Source: Bryum argenteum | Lineage: Eukaryota; Streptophyta; Bryopsida; Bryales; Bryaceae | Reading direction: 5' to 3' | NCBI GenBank assembly: GCA_037043015.1 | Contig: CM073322.1 | Location: 12,659,601-12,723,600 of the forward strand | Length of the DNA: 64,000 bases | Part shown: piece after piece, positions 22,402 through 34,852 of the stretch | How the letters are laid out: each line of letters starts with the position of its first letter | How positions within the stretch are numbered: the stretch's first letter is position 1 | The notes under the pieces: model-generated | The model's input: only the letters and a program-made list of their open reading frames with translations | What the model was told of the DNA's origin: nothing | Databases searched by the model: none | Program-made: the position numbers and the translations under genes

Positions 22402-24337
22402 TCACTCCCACGGGAAATACAGAGTCATATTCTTGTCGTAGGAGCCGAAGATGCGCTTGACGTAGGCTTGGAGCATGTGGTCGTGGACGTCGCAGTAGCG
22501 CGACTCCCAGTCCGCAGGCTTAATGGCTCGCGTGCCCAGGTCACGCACGCGATCATTGGAGGCGTGGTTCCGATTCTCGGTCCAGTCCGCGACGTGCATG
22601 GAGGCTCGCCGATGGAACTTGGTCTTGAACTCATCCCACGCCTGGAACTTGTAGTGATAGATCGCTGCCGTCTGCGGCTTGATCAGCTTCCTGCTGAAGC
22701 CCCGCCTCAGAGTAAAGTGGTGGATCACATTCTCCAAGTTGCTCTCCAGCGCGCTCAACAACACAATCGACTTATGCCGCTCCGTCTTCCTCGCCCGGCA
22801 TGTGTAACCCTGCGTCACCCCCTGCGGTGGCGACATCGTCCACCCAGATGGCCCAAAGTTGTAACAAAACACCGAGATTTGCCCCACTTTGTAACGCCCC
22901 GAAGTTTGAGCGGAAATGAAGCGCCTTATGATCGGCGTCTTCGGAGGACTCTTGCCATTCTGCAAGAAATGCCTGTTCGGGAGCAGGTACTCGTCGACGT
23001 CAGTGAAGAGCATCCATTCGCACTCGCTCTTCGCCGTCAAACTGCAATGCGAGAATCCAGCCTCCTGTGTCTTCACCCACGGCCATGCTTGCTTTTGAAC
23101 GTTGAACCCAGCCACGTTCAAGCTCGCAATCACCTCGTCTATGTCATCGTCGCTGTTGTTATCGTACAAGAAGAACTTCTCCACGCCCAAGTGGTTGTTG
23201 TAATGCACCCACTCTTTCAGAAACTTCGCCACGTTGTAGATCATCGTGCACGAGCACACGCGATACCTCGGAGGTGTCCACGTTTCCAAAAGCTTCCTGT
23301 TTACAGAGCCGGCAAGGGCCGGAGATTCGGATGGCTCCCGCCAGGGATAATAATACGCCACGGACGGCAAGAGTTTGTCGTAGTACTTAATGGAGATCTT
23401 CTTCCCCGCCAATTCGGGAACGAGATCCGCCGGAGGAAGCGCGCACCGGAAGACGCCTAGCGATTGCGCGGTCACTTTGGTCTCGTAATACTCGTTGTAC
23501 ACGCACCAATATGATGCCAGTCGTTGCGACTCTGGGACCGGGGGGCGGTGTCGGGCTTTTGTGTCATGGATCCCGTGCACGAACACCACCACGTCGTACT
23601 CCGTGACGACCGCTTCGAACGCCAGTTTGCTGCGTGGGAGCCCCCACGACAACGGCCACCGGTTCACACTAACCTTCGGGAGAATCTCCTCGTCCTGCCC
23701 CACTGCGAGGGAGATAGAGTTCATATCCCAAGGATACTCCTTCGGCGGCGCCGGGCACAGAATTGCCGCGCGGTGGTTGAAGAGATGGGACGCCTTCGCC
23801 TTTAAGTACGTGAAGAGAGTGGAATTTCCGTAGCGGCACTCCACTTCTGATTTGCTTGGAAACTCTGCATCGGGCGACTTCCGAACCAGAACCAGGATCT
23901 CAATGTCCATGTGTATCACATCTTCGATGTACGTCATGGATCCGATGTCCTCCTCCGTGCGGTTCCAGTATTCCGGCACCATCGCCGCCCGTAAACTCTC
24001 CAGCGCCCCTTCTGACGGAACTGCAACAAACAACTTGCCAATGAATCCATTGCCTCCGCACAATGACATGATCCAATACACATCTCTGGCTACCAAAACT
24101 CAAATCTACAATCTTTGAATGCTTGCTCAATATGACCCTACGAGAGCGAACTGAATCTTCAGAGAGCTTACTTCCATTCGGTTGAAATCCCACGAGGGCA
24201 ATGAGGGCAGCGAGGGCGAGGAGGATGAAGCAGAGGCAGGCGCGGCGCAACCACATTGGCCGACGGAGCTTGTCCAGATGCCGCTTAATCGTGGACTTGC
24301 TTTCATGCGAATCCGGATTGAAACCGTTAAACGCCAT
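22402..24337 (-). CDS. Glycosyltransferase family 92 (DUF23) protein, type II membrane protein, copy 1
   Basis: Exons: 24337..24172 and 24020..22402 (151-bp GT-AG intron, phase 1), giving 594 residues. The N-terminus is short and cytosolic, followed by a hydrophobic membrane anchor at about residues 33-51 (LCFILLALAALIALVGF), then a luminal domain. Family landmarks in order are CSCTMIYNVAKFLKEWVHYN, LGVEKFFLYDNNSDDDIDEV, the DxD-type motif FTDVDEY, YNFGPSGW and RCR-like TERHKSI. GT92 includes plant beta-1,4-galactan synthases and less studied members; this one looks closer to the Arabidopsis At1g27200-type group, so its sugar donor and acceptor are unknown. Expected location is the Golgi. It is a paralogue of the gene at 37188-39138, with which it shares intron position and the PSE start of exon 2. 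Confidence 0.88.
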
Positions 24338-25439
24338 CCGCTACGACGTCCTTCTCAATGGCACATTGGCATCCTCATGATCTCCGATCGAACAAAACCC
24401 CAACATCAACCCAACAATATCACCTTCCCTGCAACTAGATCCACCATTGGACTCGCTCCTGCTTCAGATTCCGGTCGAGATCTGCACCTGCAACATTGGA
24501 AGCGACACCACCGACATCGAAGAGGAGAGCAAAGTACATAAGTGAGCATCCGTAGGAACACCCGACATCAGTGCACCCCCCTCCGTCCGCGCCGCCCGGT
24601 CACGCGCTTCGCCCAGCATCCACGCGATCGCTCTCTTCCATTTATGAGTACTGTAAATTCATATCTCGTGCAATGCTGGTGAGATTTGGATGACTTGAAC
24701 AGCATCTGCAGTCGCTGGCTTAAACTTGTGTGATCATTCATTGCATCGGATGAATTGATCGAATCTGGCGCTTGAAAAACAGTAAACAAAAGGGGGAGGG
24801 GGGGTCCAACGGCGCGTCAAAGGCTTTTCCAGAACAGGAGGGGAATATGCGAGCATTTGGGCAACGTTTAGGGTGCGAGAGGCGACTTTGTTGTTGAACG
24901 ACACTCTCCCCACAGTCGCTATAGTTGTCTTGCTGTTGACTCCCCCCCCTTCGTCTTCAATCGCTTTCTTCTTCACCTTTTCTTCATCCTATTCTTTTGT
25001 CTGATCTTCCGTTTATGGCGAGGTACAACGTTCCATTTGAATTTGATTAGCTGCTCAAATTCCTCGCTTTCCTGTCAGATTGTTAAATTAAATGTAAAGA
25101 ATGCAAACGTGGGCCCTGTGATGACCTATGTGAATGAAGCCTGCATTCTCCCCTATGTCCGTGCTTCCTGTGATAGACCTGTTTCGATGAGCCTAAAACT
25201 CCCGCGTTCATACTCTACCGCCCTTCCAAAAGCAATCCTGTGAATGAAGCCTGCATTCTCCCCTATGTCCGTGCTTCCTGTGATAGACCTGTTTCGATAA
25301 GCCTAAAACTCCCGCGTTCATATCTCTACCGCCCTTCCAAAAGCAATCCGTGTAAATGCATGTAATCCCCCACCCATTAATGTGCTCACTAGAAACTACT
25401 TCTATAATGTATACAATAAAAGACACTCATCGATTGGCA
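24338..25439. other. Upstream region of GT92 copy 1
   Basis: The first 600 bases are GC-richer and probably include the 5' leader and promoter. No other gene is supported. A 110-bp tandem duplication lies at 25129-25348 (listed separately). Confidence 0.45.
25129..25348. repeat. 110-bp direct tandem duplication, two copies
   Basis: TGTGAATGAAGCCTGCATTC begins at 25129 and again at 25239, and the following sequence to AAAAGCAATCC is nearly identical. The copies differ by a few bases (for example GATGAGCC against GATAAGCC), so the duplication is recent. Confidence 0.9.
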
Positions 25440-25443
25440 TTAA

Positions 25444-25668
25444 CCCTTAAAAGTCCCTTGGGGATAGTATGTACGCTGTCGTATAATTAGGATTTGCTAC
25501 CAACAAGAAACTCTAAACTGGAATTGTAATAGCTCACTAGAACCGCATTAATTCAAATGTCAACTTCTTCTTTGAACTCAAACCCATTAAAGGTGTGCAT
25601 TCACTCTAAATACAACCAAAATACACCGTATTCTACTGGTCGCCACGGCACGCTCAGACCTTTAGGGG
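25444..25668. mobile_element. TTAA-flanked MITE, 225-bp family, copy 1
   Basis: The element is bounded by CCCTTAAAAGTCCC and, inverted, CCCCTAAAGGTC, and flanked by TTAA at 25440-25443 and 25669-25672. A nearly identical copy of the same length lies in inverse orientation at 48422-48646. TTAA duplications with CCC-starting inverted repeats resemble piggyBac-type derivatives. No coding capacity. Confidence 0.75.
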
Positions 25669-27845
25669 TTAATCACCAAATGGTGAGTTGTCCTCATGCA
25701 CACTTTTAGGATGGAGCTTGAATTTAGGAGCTTGAATTTATGTGAGTTGCAACCATGGTCCATAGGGACATAGGGTAGAGTGAAGGGGTTAAAGTTAGAG
25801 CCTTGCCAGACTACCGGCACCTCGGTGACTTGTGGTGGCTAGGTTTATGGCTATGAAGGCTCGACCAGGTCAGCATCTGCCGGAGCGAGGTACCACACTC
25901 ACACGGAGCGGCGGTTTGTGGGCTTTAGAGCTTCAAGCTTCGAGCGAGCTTCAAGCTTTGAGCGTCAACCGTAAATTGTAAATCCCGGTGCTGACTTGGC
26001 CGATGACATGGACTCGAAATGCAGGATTTCCAGGCTCTTCCGCCCGGTAGTTTTCTCCTGCGAGGTGGCAGGAGAGGTCACGTTGCCTCTGCCGAAACTG
26101 CCTTTGGTGTGGTACTGCCCCTCTCCTCTCCGCCAATCGCTGCGGCCGCTGCCTGCTCACTGCAGGTAGTTTTAGATGGAAATGGACTACCCAATCTCAA
26201 AGCCCCCAATTTCGACCCTTTCTAGGGTGGTTTTTTGTTATTTTGATTCTAAGATTTTGTATTTGTAAGTGTGAAGATATTAGACTTTGACAATGTAGGA
26301 TATGTTAGAATAGCTTTATATTTATAAGCTTACTTTTGTTCACCTTATTTTGAAATGCTAGTCAAATCGACGTTGGGTATCTCGAAGGCACTAGTGGCTA
26401 GGTAGGAATGAACATATTGTTAACTTCGAGAGGAGGTAGTAGCCCCGTTGTAAATGTTATGATCTATGAAGGCACCATGAGTCCTGGTTTGGTGGTTAGG
26501 GCTTATGGCCTCCAATGAAGAGGTCGTGAGTTCTATTCCCCATGTCGGTGTGATGCTCTCCACCATAGTCCACCCAACTATGGTGTGGGGTTCTTGGACC
26601 TCGTTGTATGGCTACCTCAAAGCCCTTTGGGGGATACCATGTTGGATATCTCTAAGTCATTAGCGGCTAGGTAAGAACTAGCATAGTGTTCACCCTCTCA
26701 AGCTTAGTGGTCTCGCCATTGGTGTAATGACCTCCAAGCATACATCCAAGGATAGGTCAAACGAACACTCTATTCACGCCGGCCTCTAAATAGATTGGAG
26801 TTTCACTTCTTATAACTCTGGACATGCATTTAAGGATAGGTTAAATGGAGACTCTTTTCAAGCCGGCCTCTAATAGGGTTACAGTTTTCTTCTTCTTTTT
26901 ACCTTATTCCTTCATATTGGGAACCCAAGAATTTTATGCAAACAATGGGAGGAGGAGAGAGGGGAGGAAGGAGGGAGAGATTGATTGGTTGTTGAATTTT
27001 TTAGTCAAAAACAATGCTCTTCATTAAATCTCTCATTTCCTCAAGGTTGCACCTTCTTGGAGATATCACATGTCTTCATTAATAAAAAAAATTGAGTGGA
27101 ATTTAATTCCTAATGCTCCAAGAGGCCATAAAGTGTCTGTTTTTTCTATGGTCAAGCTCTAAATTACTCAGTATATAAGTTGTATGAATTTGAAATATTC
27201 TCCAACCAGTAGAGTTTTCTAATAACTATACTGAAGAGTCATCTCATGCTTCAAAATTCCTCATAATTTAGGAGATATTCATGGACAAAGTTTGAAAACA
27301 CTATTTGAAATCTGCCCAAAACTACTCAAACTGCGGAATATGCTCATTTATTCTCATAATCTGCCCAAAATCAATTAAATCGTAATAACCTCAAAAATTC
27401 ACCCAAAATTGGGATTTAAATTTTTTTCAAGTTTTATTTTTTATACTTGTAAAGTAGGTTCTAAGGCATAATCCTATGGCTCGGATTTTCAATTGGACAA
27501 TTCTTCATATTCCATTTAAATTGTCAAAACTAGCTTTTATATCTCAATTCCAGCACACCTCCATGTGAGAAATCAAGCATTTCTATAGGTTTTATAGGTC
27601 CTACAAGGGTAAAAATTGCGTAGACATATTCCTTTATCCCTTAGGAACAAGGATTCAAAGAGCCTATATTCAAATTTACTCTTCAAATTGGTTTTTTTGG
27701 CTCACAAAACACTTCGAACCCAATTTGCAATTAGTAAAAAAAACTTTCTTATCAACTTTGAACATTACGATCTCATAATTGGTGAGAAATTTGAATTTGA
27801 AACCTGACACACACTTACATGTACAAGTTAAGTACTAGATCCTAC
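25669..27845. other. Intergenic repeats before the hAT-like element
   Basis: No gene is supported. A GC-rich patch at about 25850-26180 has short frames without recognisable domains. The stretch 26540-26830 is a dispersed repeat also found at about 43340-43600 in the same orientation (landmarks CCTCAAAGCCCTTTGGGGGATA and CACGCCGGCC). The stretch 27640-27845 belongs to the family into which the hAT-like element inserted. Confidence 0.45.
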
Positions 27846-28185
27846 CAGGGTTGTCTTGTTAGACACTATCGGACGTCAGACAGACACGACATGTCAGACA
27901 GACATTGAGCCTCAGAATGTCTAATAGAATATACAGAATCTTTTTTATACCATTGATTTACCCTATCCACGTTGCATCCTACGTGGCTGCCACGTGGCCT
28001 GTACAACTCAGCAATAAGGTGTGCGACTGCGCCACGTAGGACTGGACCGGCGGTTGCCTCGTCTGGACCGGCGGTCGCCTGAGCGACCGACGATCGCCCA
28101 TGAGCGACCGACGATCGCCCATAAGCGACCGACGTTCGCCCCTAGGCGACCACCAATACAGCCGATGGGCAAACGTCGCTCAGTA

Positions 28186-29878
28186 GGGCGACCGCCGATC
28201 TAGGTGATGGGCGAACATAGCTCAGAGGGCGACCGGCGGTCTACCCTCTAGAAACAAAGGACATGAACTTTGAAGAGCCATAACTTTTTCATTTGGACTC
28301 TGTTTTTGACGAAATCACTTGGGTTGGGTCCCAAATGAAGTCTATTTTATGTGGTAAAAATTGCAGACCCATACAATTAAGTATAAAAAATTGGCATGCA
28401 TTTTAGTGAAGGGAGTATTTGTTTTTTTGGGTTTTTAAACATTTGGCATGGTTTACCATTGCAAGCCTATAATGTGACATCAAAAAGGTTTTTGCATGAT
28501 GTGTTTTAGACAAGTGTGATCTTTAGATGCATCCCCCAATCTTTGTAGTTGGAAGTTTTTTGATCCAAATAGTTTTAGTATTGGCTTTGCAATGATATTT
28601 CTACGATGAAAAAAGTGAAAAAGTGGATGATTTTTGAAGAGATAGATCTCCTTCAACCATTGTTAAATTTTGAATTTTTATTTTACAATGGATTCCAATT
28701 ACAGAATGTTCATTGGCGATCGCCGGTTCCGCATGCGCGACCGCGGGTCCCGCATGGGCGATCGCCGATCCCGCATGGCGATCGCCGGTCCGCTGCAATT
28801 GCGGTTTGGGGCGACCGGCAGTCTGGAGGGGCGAGTGCACAAGAGCTCCCGCTCTTGCTCTTGGATCCTCTTTTACGCAATCCCTCAATCCCTCATATTC
28901 AAATTTCAAATTCACCGCTTCAAGCGTCTTTCCCGTTCCCCCTCGTTTCCCTTAAATCTCCCTTCATTTTTCATTCTCCATCTTCTTCAAATTTCATATT
29001 CTCCGCTTCTTCACATTTTCCATAATGAAATGAAAATGATTGTCATGGTCATGGCTTTTGGCCAAGACTCGGGAGCATGATAAATGAAAAATGAATTTTT
29101 GAGTGCCTTGGACACTCTTTTGGTGCAAGATGGATTTAGACATGTACAAGTTTAATCTCAATTTTAAAATAAAATTCTCATCATTCTCTCTTTTACCCTC
29201 CCCTTTTTCTTCATTTCCTTTCTGAATAATTGTACTCTAGCCAATCAATGATTTTTGAGCCTCATGGTCTCCTTGATAGTAGTTGAGTTGAGGCATTTAC
29301 TTCCACTCAACTACAATCAAGGAGACCATAAAATCATTATCCATTATGGATAAATTAGCATACTTTGGGGACTTTGAAGTTAGTGACCATTCTCCTTTCA
29401 TCAAGGTATTGTAAAGCCAAATGGTCAATCTTGAGGGTCCACAATGTAAAGTGAGCCTAAGACAAGTAGAGTAAAGGTACGCTTATTTCAAGTTCCTATA
29501 GTGTCTTAGTAGTGAATACAAGTGTTGAAAATATCTTGACTGTCATGATATTTAAGTTTAATTTATTCATCATAATATGGGCAAGGGATATCAAATACTT
29601 GCACGTCATTCACAAATAATGGGTTAAATATTATTATGAGTAATTGGTTCATTAGAATGTTTGTAAATGGTTATTGTTGTCGACTTATAATATTTACCTT
29701 CATATGGTGGTCACTCAATTTTTTGCCAAATCTATACAATGTTATATATCACACTTTAATTTGACAAGCAACTTTTTCCCTCACTTGTTACTAGGAAAGA
29801 TGCACGAACCCCTTTCTCTTAATTGTATTAGAAGGCGTTAATACTTAACCCGCCAAAATTTTCAAATGCGTCCCCCCA
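28186..29878 (+). repeat. Left 1.69-kb arm of the hAT-like foldback
   Basis: This arm is the reverse complement of 33159-34852 with only scattered differences; the clearest cluster is around 28795-28830 against 34205-34250. It contains a smaller hairpin at about 29258-29332 (GGTCTCCTTGAT...ATCAAGGAGACC). The open frames inside (28606-29025 and overlapping ones) occur identically in the other arm and show no domain, so I treat them as non-genic. Confidence 0.9.
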
Positions 29879-30584
29879 ATCATTTTAACCAATGTTATAA
29901 TGTTATGGGGCCGTAAACTAATTGCAAGGATAATCTATTAGCATATGTATACTCGGATATTGTATATGGAGAAGTTATAATTTATTAAAGACTCTACTGA
30001 TCTTAGAAGAAACTAAAATTTGTTCTTGAATGTGATGTTAGAATATATTATGAAGTTTTGCTGCAAAGATAGTATCTTATCTAAATGCTAGAAATTGATT
30101 GACATGATTAAATTCTAAGGTTGTAGATATTGAAGTGTTTGATGCATTAAAGAGGCTAAGACTTTGTAAATCAATACACATTTTATCTATTATTTTAAAT
30201 AGTTAGGCACAAAATGACTTGCTAAAGTATACACCATATAATAAAATATATATCATGTCATGCCTACCAAGAGGATGAGAAAGTGTCAACCCATCCTCCC
30301 TCCCATTCATTATTTCCAATTTAGAGATTTAGACCTCTCATGTCCATTTTTTATGAACAGAAAGATCATGAAATGGGAATTATGGGACCAATGATCCCAA
30401 ATTACTAGCATGTGCCTACTCCTTGTTAATTTAAACTAATACATTAAAAACTACATGGCTCTTTTACCCCTCCCCCAACCAATGTTCATCCTCATCTCAT
30501 CCTCTTAAGAGCTGATACGAACACTTATGGACTCGCATGCAACATAGGTGGGAGAATTCCCGACTGCAAAAAGAGCCGATCCAG

Positions 30585-31030
30585 GTGATGGGCGACCGTA
30601 GCTGAAAGGGCGACCGGCGGTCTACTTGATGGGCAACGACAAAGTGTCCGCGCGCCTATTTGTACCCCACTTGTTGGGGCGACCGCCGATATAGCCGATG
30701 GGCGAACTTCGCTCAGTAGGGCGAACGTCGCTCAGTGGGGCGACCGCCGATCCAGCAGATGGGCGAACGTAGTTGAGAGGGCGACCGGCGGTCTACCTGA
30801 TTTCCAAGGACAAAGTGTCCGCGAGCCTATTTGTACCAATCTTGTTGGGGCAACCGCTGATACAGCCGATGGGCGAACGTCGCTCAGTGGGGCGACCGCC
30901 GATACAGCCGATGGGCGAACGTATCTTACTGGGGCGACCACCGATACAGCCGATGGGCGAATGTCGCTCAGTAGGGCGACCGCCGATCCAGGTGATGGGC
31001 GAACGTAGCTCATAGGGCGACCGGCGGTCT
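30585..31030. repeat. GC-rich minisatellite, about 42-bp unit
   Basis: Units read approximately GGGCGACCGCCGAT, then A-CAGC-GATGGGCGAACGT, then GCTCAGT. At least six to eight partial units are present, some interrupted. Related shorter blocks occur at 28050-28240, 33015-33150 and 34800-35060 in the same element. On the minus strand the array reads as a 14-residue repeat (VRPSAVSAVAP), but there is no sign of a real gene. Confidence 0.75.
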
Positions 31031-33030
31031 ACCCTCTAGAAACGAAGGACATGAACTTTGAAGAGCCATAACTTTTTCGTTCGGACTCTGTTTTTGACGA
31101 AATCACTTGGGTTGGGTCCCAAATTAAGTCTAGTTTATGTGGTAAAAATTGCAGACCCATAAAATTAAGTATTAAAAAATGGCATGCATTTTAGTGAAGG
31201 GAGTATTTGTTATTTGGGTTTTTAAACATTTGGCATGTTTTACCATTGCAAGCCTATTATGTGACATCAAAAAGGTTTTTGCATGATTTGTTTTAGACAA
31301 GTGTGATCTTTAGATGCATCCCACAATCTTTGTAGTTGGAAGTATTCTGATCCAGATAATTTTAGTATTGGCTTTGCAATGATATTTCTACGATGAAAAA
31401 AGTGAAAAAGTGGATGATTTTTGAAGAGATAGATCTCCTTCAACCATCGTTAGATTTTGAATTTATTTTTTAGAATGGGTTCCAATTACAGTGCTGTATT
31501 GGTGATAGAAACCTCGATCCATTCGAAGATATATTGAAGATAAGGTATAATTTGAGTGTAAGGGGTCTACTATTGGACTATATTAATTACTTTGTAAAAT
31601 GTTTGGCAGTTTTTATCATTGCAAGACTACTATTCGAGCCATAACCCCTAAATTTCCTTAAAAACCGAAACGGTCTTTTGATGTTTTGGGAAGCCTTAGT
31701 TTCTTAGTAAAAATGAATATTTTTGAGATATTTTTTGGAATTGTGTGAGTTACATTGCAAAGTAGGTGTAGCAAAAATTGCAAAGTCAAATTCCAATTTT
31801 TGAGTCTTCTAGGACGATCCTTGGGTTGCGAGCCGAGATGGGGCAGCTCAAATAAGTAACTTTTTTGAATTTTTTTTTTTTTTGAAACATGTTCATTACT
31901 AAATCACTAATCAAATTTCAAAGTGACTCAAGTCAAAAAATTTACCAATTTTACAAGGGCAACCTCCAAAAATTTCAAAACCAATCTTCGCAGTGCCCAA
32001 AAAAACTTGGGAGACAAACTTTGAATGTTATAATCTCTCAAATGGTAAACATCCAATGGTCAATGTTTTGAAAAGTAATCAAGCATATTCTTAGGTACAA
32101 GATCTTACGGTTGGAAGTCCTAAAAAAGGAGAAGAAATTGGTCCACACCCCGACGAGTGCTTAGAGGTGGAGTATTGCAGTTTTGAGTTTTCAAGCTCCC
32201 AAAAAACACCAAGGAAATTTAGGGGATAAGGAAGTGTAAGGTGTATAGGGAAATAGAGAGGGAGAGTAGTATTTATACTTTTCCTATGTATTTTATATGA
32301 AACATGATTAAAAGTTTTGGACTATAAGATGAAGGTAAGTAGTTTCTATTAAATACTTGAGATTAATTAAATTTGTTGAAATGGGGTGTGTGTATAAAAG
32401 GAGGGAAGAGATGATTCAATAATGATAAAAACCGCCAAATATTTCACAAAGTAATTAATATAGTCCAAACCTAGATCCCTAGCACTCAAATTATACGTTA
32501 TCTTCAATATATCTTCGAATGAATTGAGGTTTCTATCACCAATACAACACTCTAATTGGAATTTATTCTAAAATAAAAATTCAAAATCTAACGATGGTTG
32601 AAGGAGATCTATCTCTTCAAAAATCATCCACTTTTTCACTTTTTTCATCGTAGAAATATCATTGCAAAGCCAATACTAAAATTATCTGGATCAAAATACT
32701 TCCAACTACAAAGATTGTGGGATGCATCTAAAGATCACACTTGTCTAAAACACATCATGCAGAAACCTTTTTGATGTCCCATAATAGGCTTGCAATGGAA
32801 AACCATGCCAAATATTTAAAAACCCAAAAAACAAATACTCTCTTCACTAAAGTGCATGCCAATTTTTTATACTTAAATGTATGGGTCTGCAATTTTTACC
32901 ACATACACTAGACATAATTTGGAACCCAACCCAAGTGATTTCGTCAAAAACAGAGTCCGAATGAAAAAGTTATGGCTCTTCAAAGTTCATGTCCTTCGTT
33001 CCAAGAGGGTAGTAAGACGGCCGGTCGCCC
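31015..33030. repeat. Inner inverted repeat pair within the hAT-like element
   Basis: About 31015-31575 (plus) and about 32478-33030 (minus) are inverted diverged copies of the same repeat that also forms part of the outer arms. Landmarks are CTTTGAAGAGCCATAACTTT, GAAATCACTTGGGTTGGGTC and GATAGATCTCCTTCAACCAT. The element therefore has two nested palindromic levels. The loop (31576-32477) is AT-rich and includes a copy of another dispersed family at 31900-32130. Confidence 0.75.
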
Positions 33031-33158
33031 TCTGAGCTACGTCCGCCCATCACCTGGATCGGCGGTCGCCCTACTGAGCGACGTTCGCCCATTAGCTGTA
33101 TCGGCGGTCGCCCAGGGGCGAACGTCGGTCGCTCATGGGCGATCGGCGGGGGAGGCAC

Positions 33159-34852
33159 TGGGGGGACGCATTTGAAAATTTTGGCGGGTTAAGTATTAAC
33201 GCCTTCTAATACAATTAAGAGAAAGGGGTTCGTGCATCTTTCCTAGTAACAAGTGAGGGAAAAAGTTGCTTGTCAAATTAAAGTGTGATATATAACATTG
33301 TATAGATTTGGCAAAAAATTGAGTGACCACCATATGAAGGTAAATATTATAAGTCGACAACAATAACCATTTACAAACATTCTAATGAACCAATTACTCA
33401 TAATAATATTTAACCCATTATTTGTGAATGACGTGCAAGTATTTGATATCCCTTGCCCATATTATGATGAATAAATTAAACTTAAATATCATGACAAATC
33501 AAGATATTTTCAACACTTGTATTCACTACTAAGACACTATAGGAACTTGAAATAAGCGTACCTTTACTCTACTTGTCTTAGGCTCACTTTACATTGTGGA
33601 CCCTCAAGATTGACCATTTGGCTTTACAATACCTTGATGAAAGGAGAATGATCACTAACTTCAAAGTCCCCAAAGTATGCTAATTTATCCATAATGGATA
33701 ATGATTTTATGGTCTCCTTGATTGTAGTTGAGTGGAAGTAAATGCCTCAACTCAACTACTATCAAGGAGACCATGAGGCTCAAAAATCATTGATTGGCTA
33801 GAGTACAATTATTCAAAAAGAAAATGAAGAAAAAGGGGAGGGTAAAAGAGAGAATGATGAGAATTTTATTTTAAAATTGAGATTAAACTTGTACATGTCT
33901 AAATCCATCTTGCACCAAAAGAGTGTCCAAGGCACTCAAAAATTCATTTTTCATTTATCATGCTCCCGAGTCTTGGCCAAAAGCCATGACCATGACAATC
34001 ATTTTCATTTCATTATGGAAAATGTGAAGAAGCGGAGAATATGAAATTTGAAGAAGATGGAGAATGAAAAATGAAGGGAGATTTAAGGGAAACGAGGGGG
34101 AACGGGAAAGACGCTTGAAGCGGTGAATTTGAAATTTGAATATGAGGGATTGAGGGATTGCGTAAAAGAGGATCCAAGAGCAAGAGCGGGAGCTCTTGTG
34201 CACTCGCCCCTCCCGCATCGCCGGCCGCCCCAAACCGCACTGCGCTGGACCGGCGATCGCCATGCGGGATCGGCGATCGCCCATGCGGGACCCGCGGTCG
34301 CGCATGCGGAACCGGCGATCGCCAATGAACATTCTGTAATTGGAATCCATTGTAAAATAAAAATTCAAAATTTAACAATGGTTGAAGGAGATCTATCTCT
34401 TCAAAAATCATCCACTTTTTCACTTTTTTCATCGTAGAAATATCATTGCAAAGCCAATACTAAAACTATTTGGATCAAAAAACTTCCAACTACAAAGATT
34501 GGGGGATGCATCTAAAGATCACACTTGTCTAAAACACATCATGCAAAAACCTTTTTGATGTCACATTATAGGCTTGCAATGGTAAACCATGCCAAATGTT
34601 TAAAAACCCAAAAAAACAAATACTCCCTTCACTAAAATGCATGCCAATTTTTTATACTTAATTGTATGGGTCTGCAATTTTTACCACATAAAATAGACTT
34701 CATTTGGGACCCAACCCAAGTGATTTCGTCAAAAACAGAGTCCAAATGAAAAAGTTATGGCTCTTCAAAGTTCATGTCCTTTGTTTCTAGAGGGTAGACC
34801 GCCGGTCGCCCTCTGAGCTACGTTCGCCCATCACCTGGATCGGCGGTCGCCC
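33159..34852 (-). repeat. Right 1.69-kb arm of the hAT-like foldback
   Basis: This is the inverted partner of 28186-29878. Its outer end carries GCGACCGCCGAT-type repeats continuing to about 35070. High identity between the arms suggests recent duplication or ongoing gene conversion. Confidence 0.9.

Noticed and set aside
22372-23460. 362-codon plus-strand frame
   Set aside because: It is the antisense shadow of the GT92 gene; composition-driven, with no domain.
28606-29025. 139-codon frame with mirror copy at 34013-34432
   Set aside because: Both lie in the inverted arms of the hAT-like element, so duplication alone explains the conservation; overlapping frames are equally open.
30585-31030. 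Possible CRISPR-like array
   Set aside because: Units are contiguous tandem repeats without unique spacers, in a eukaryotic transposon.
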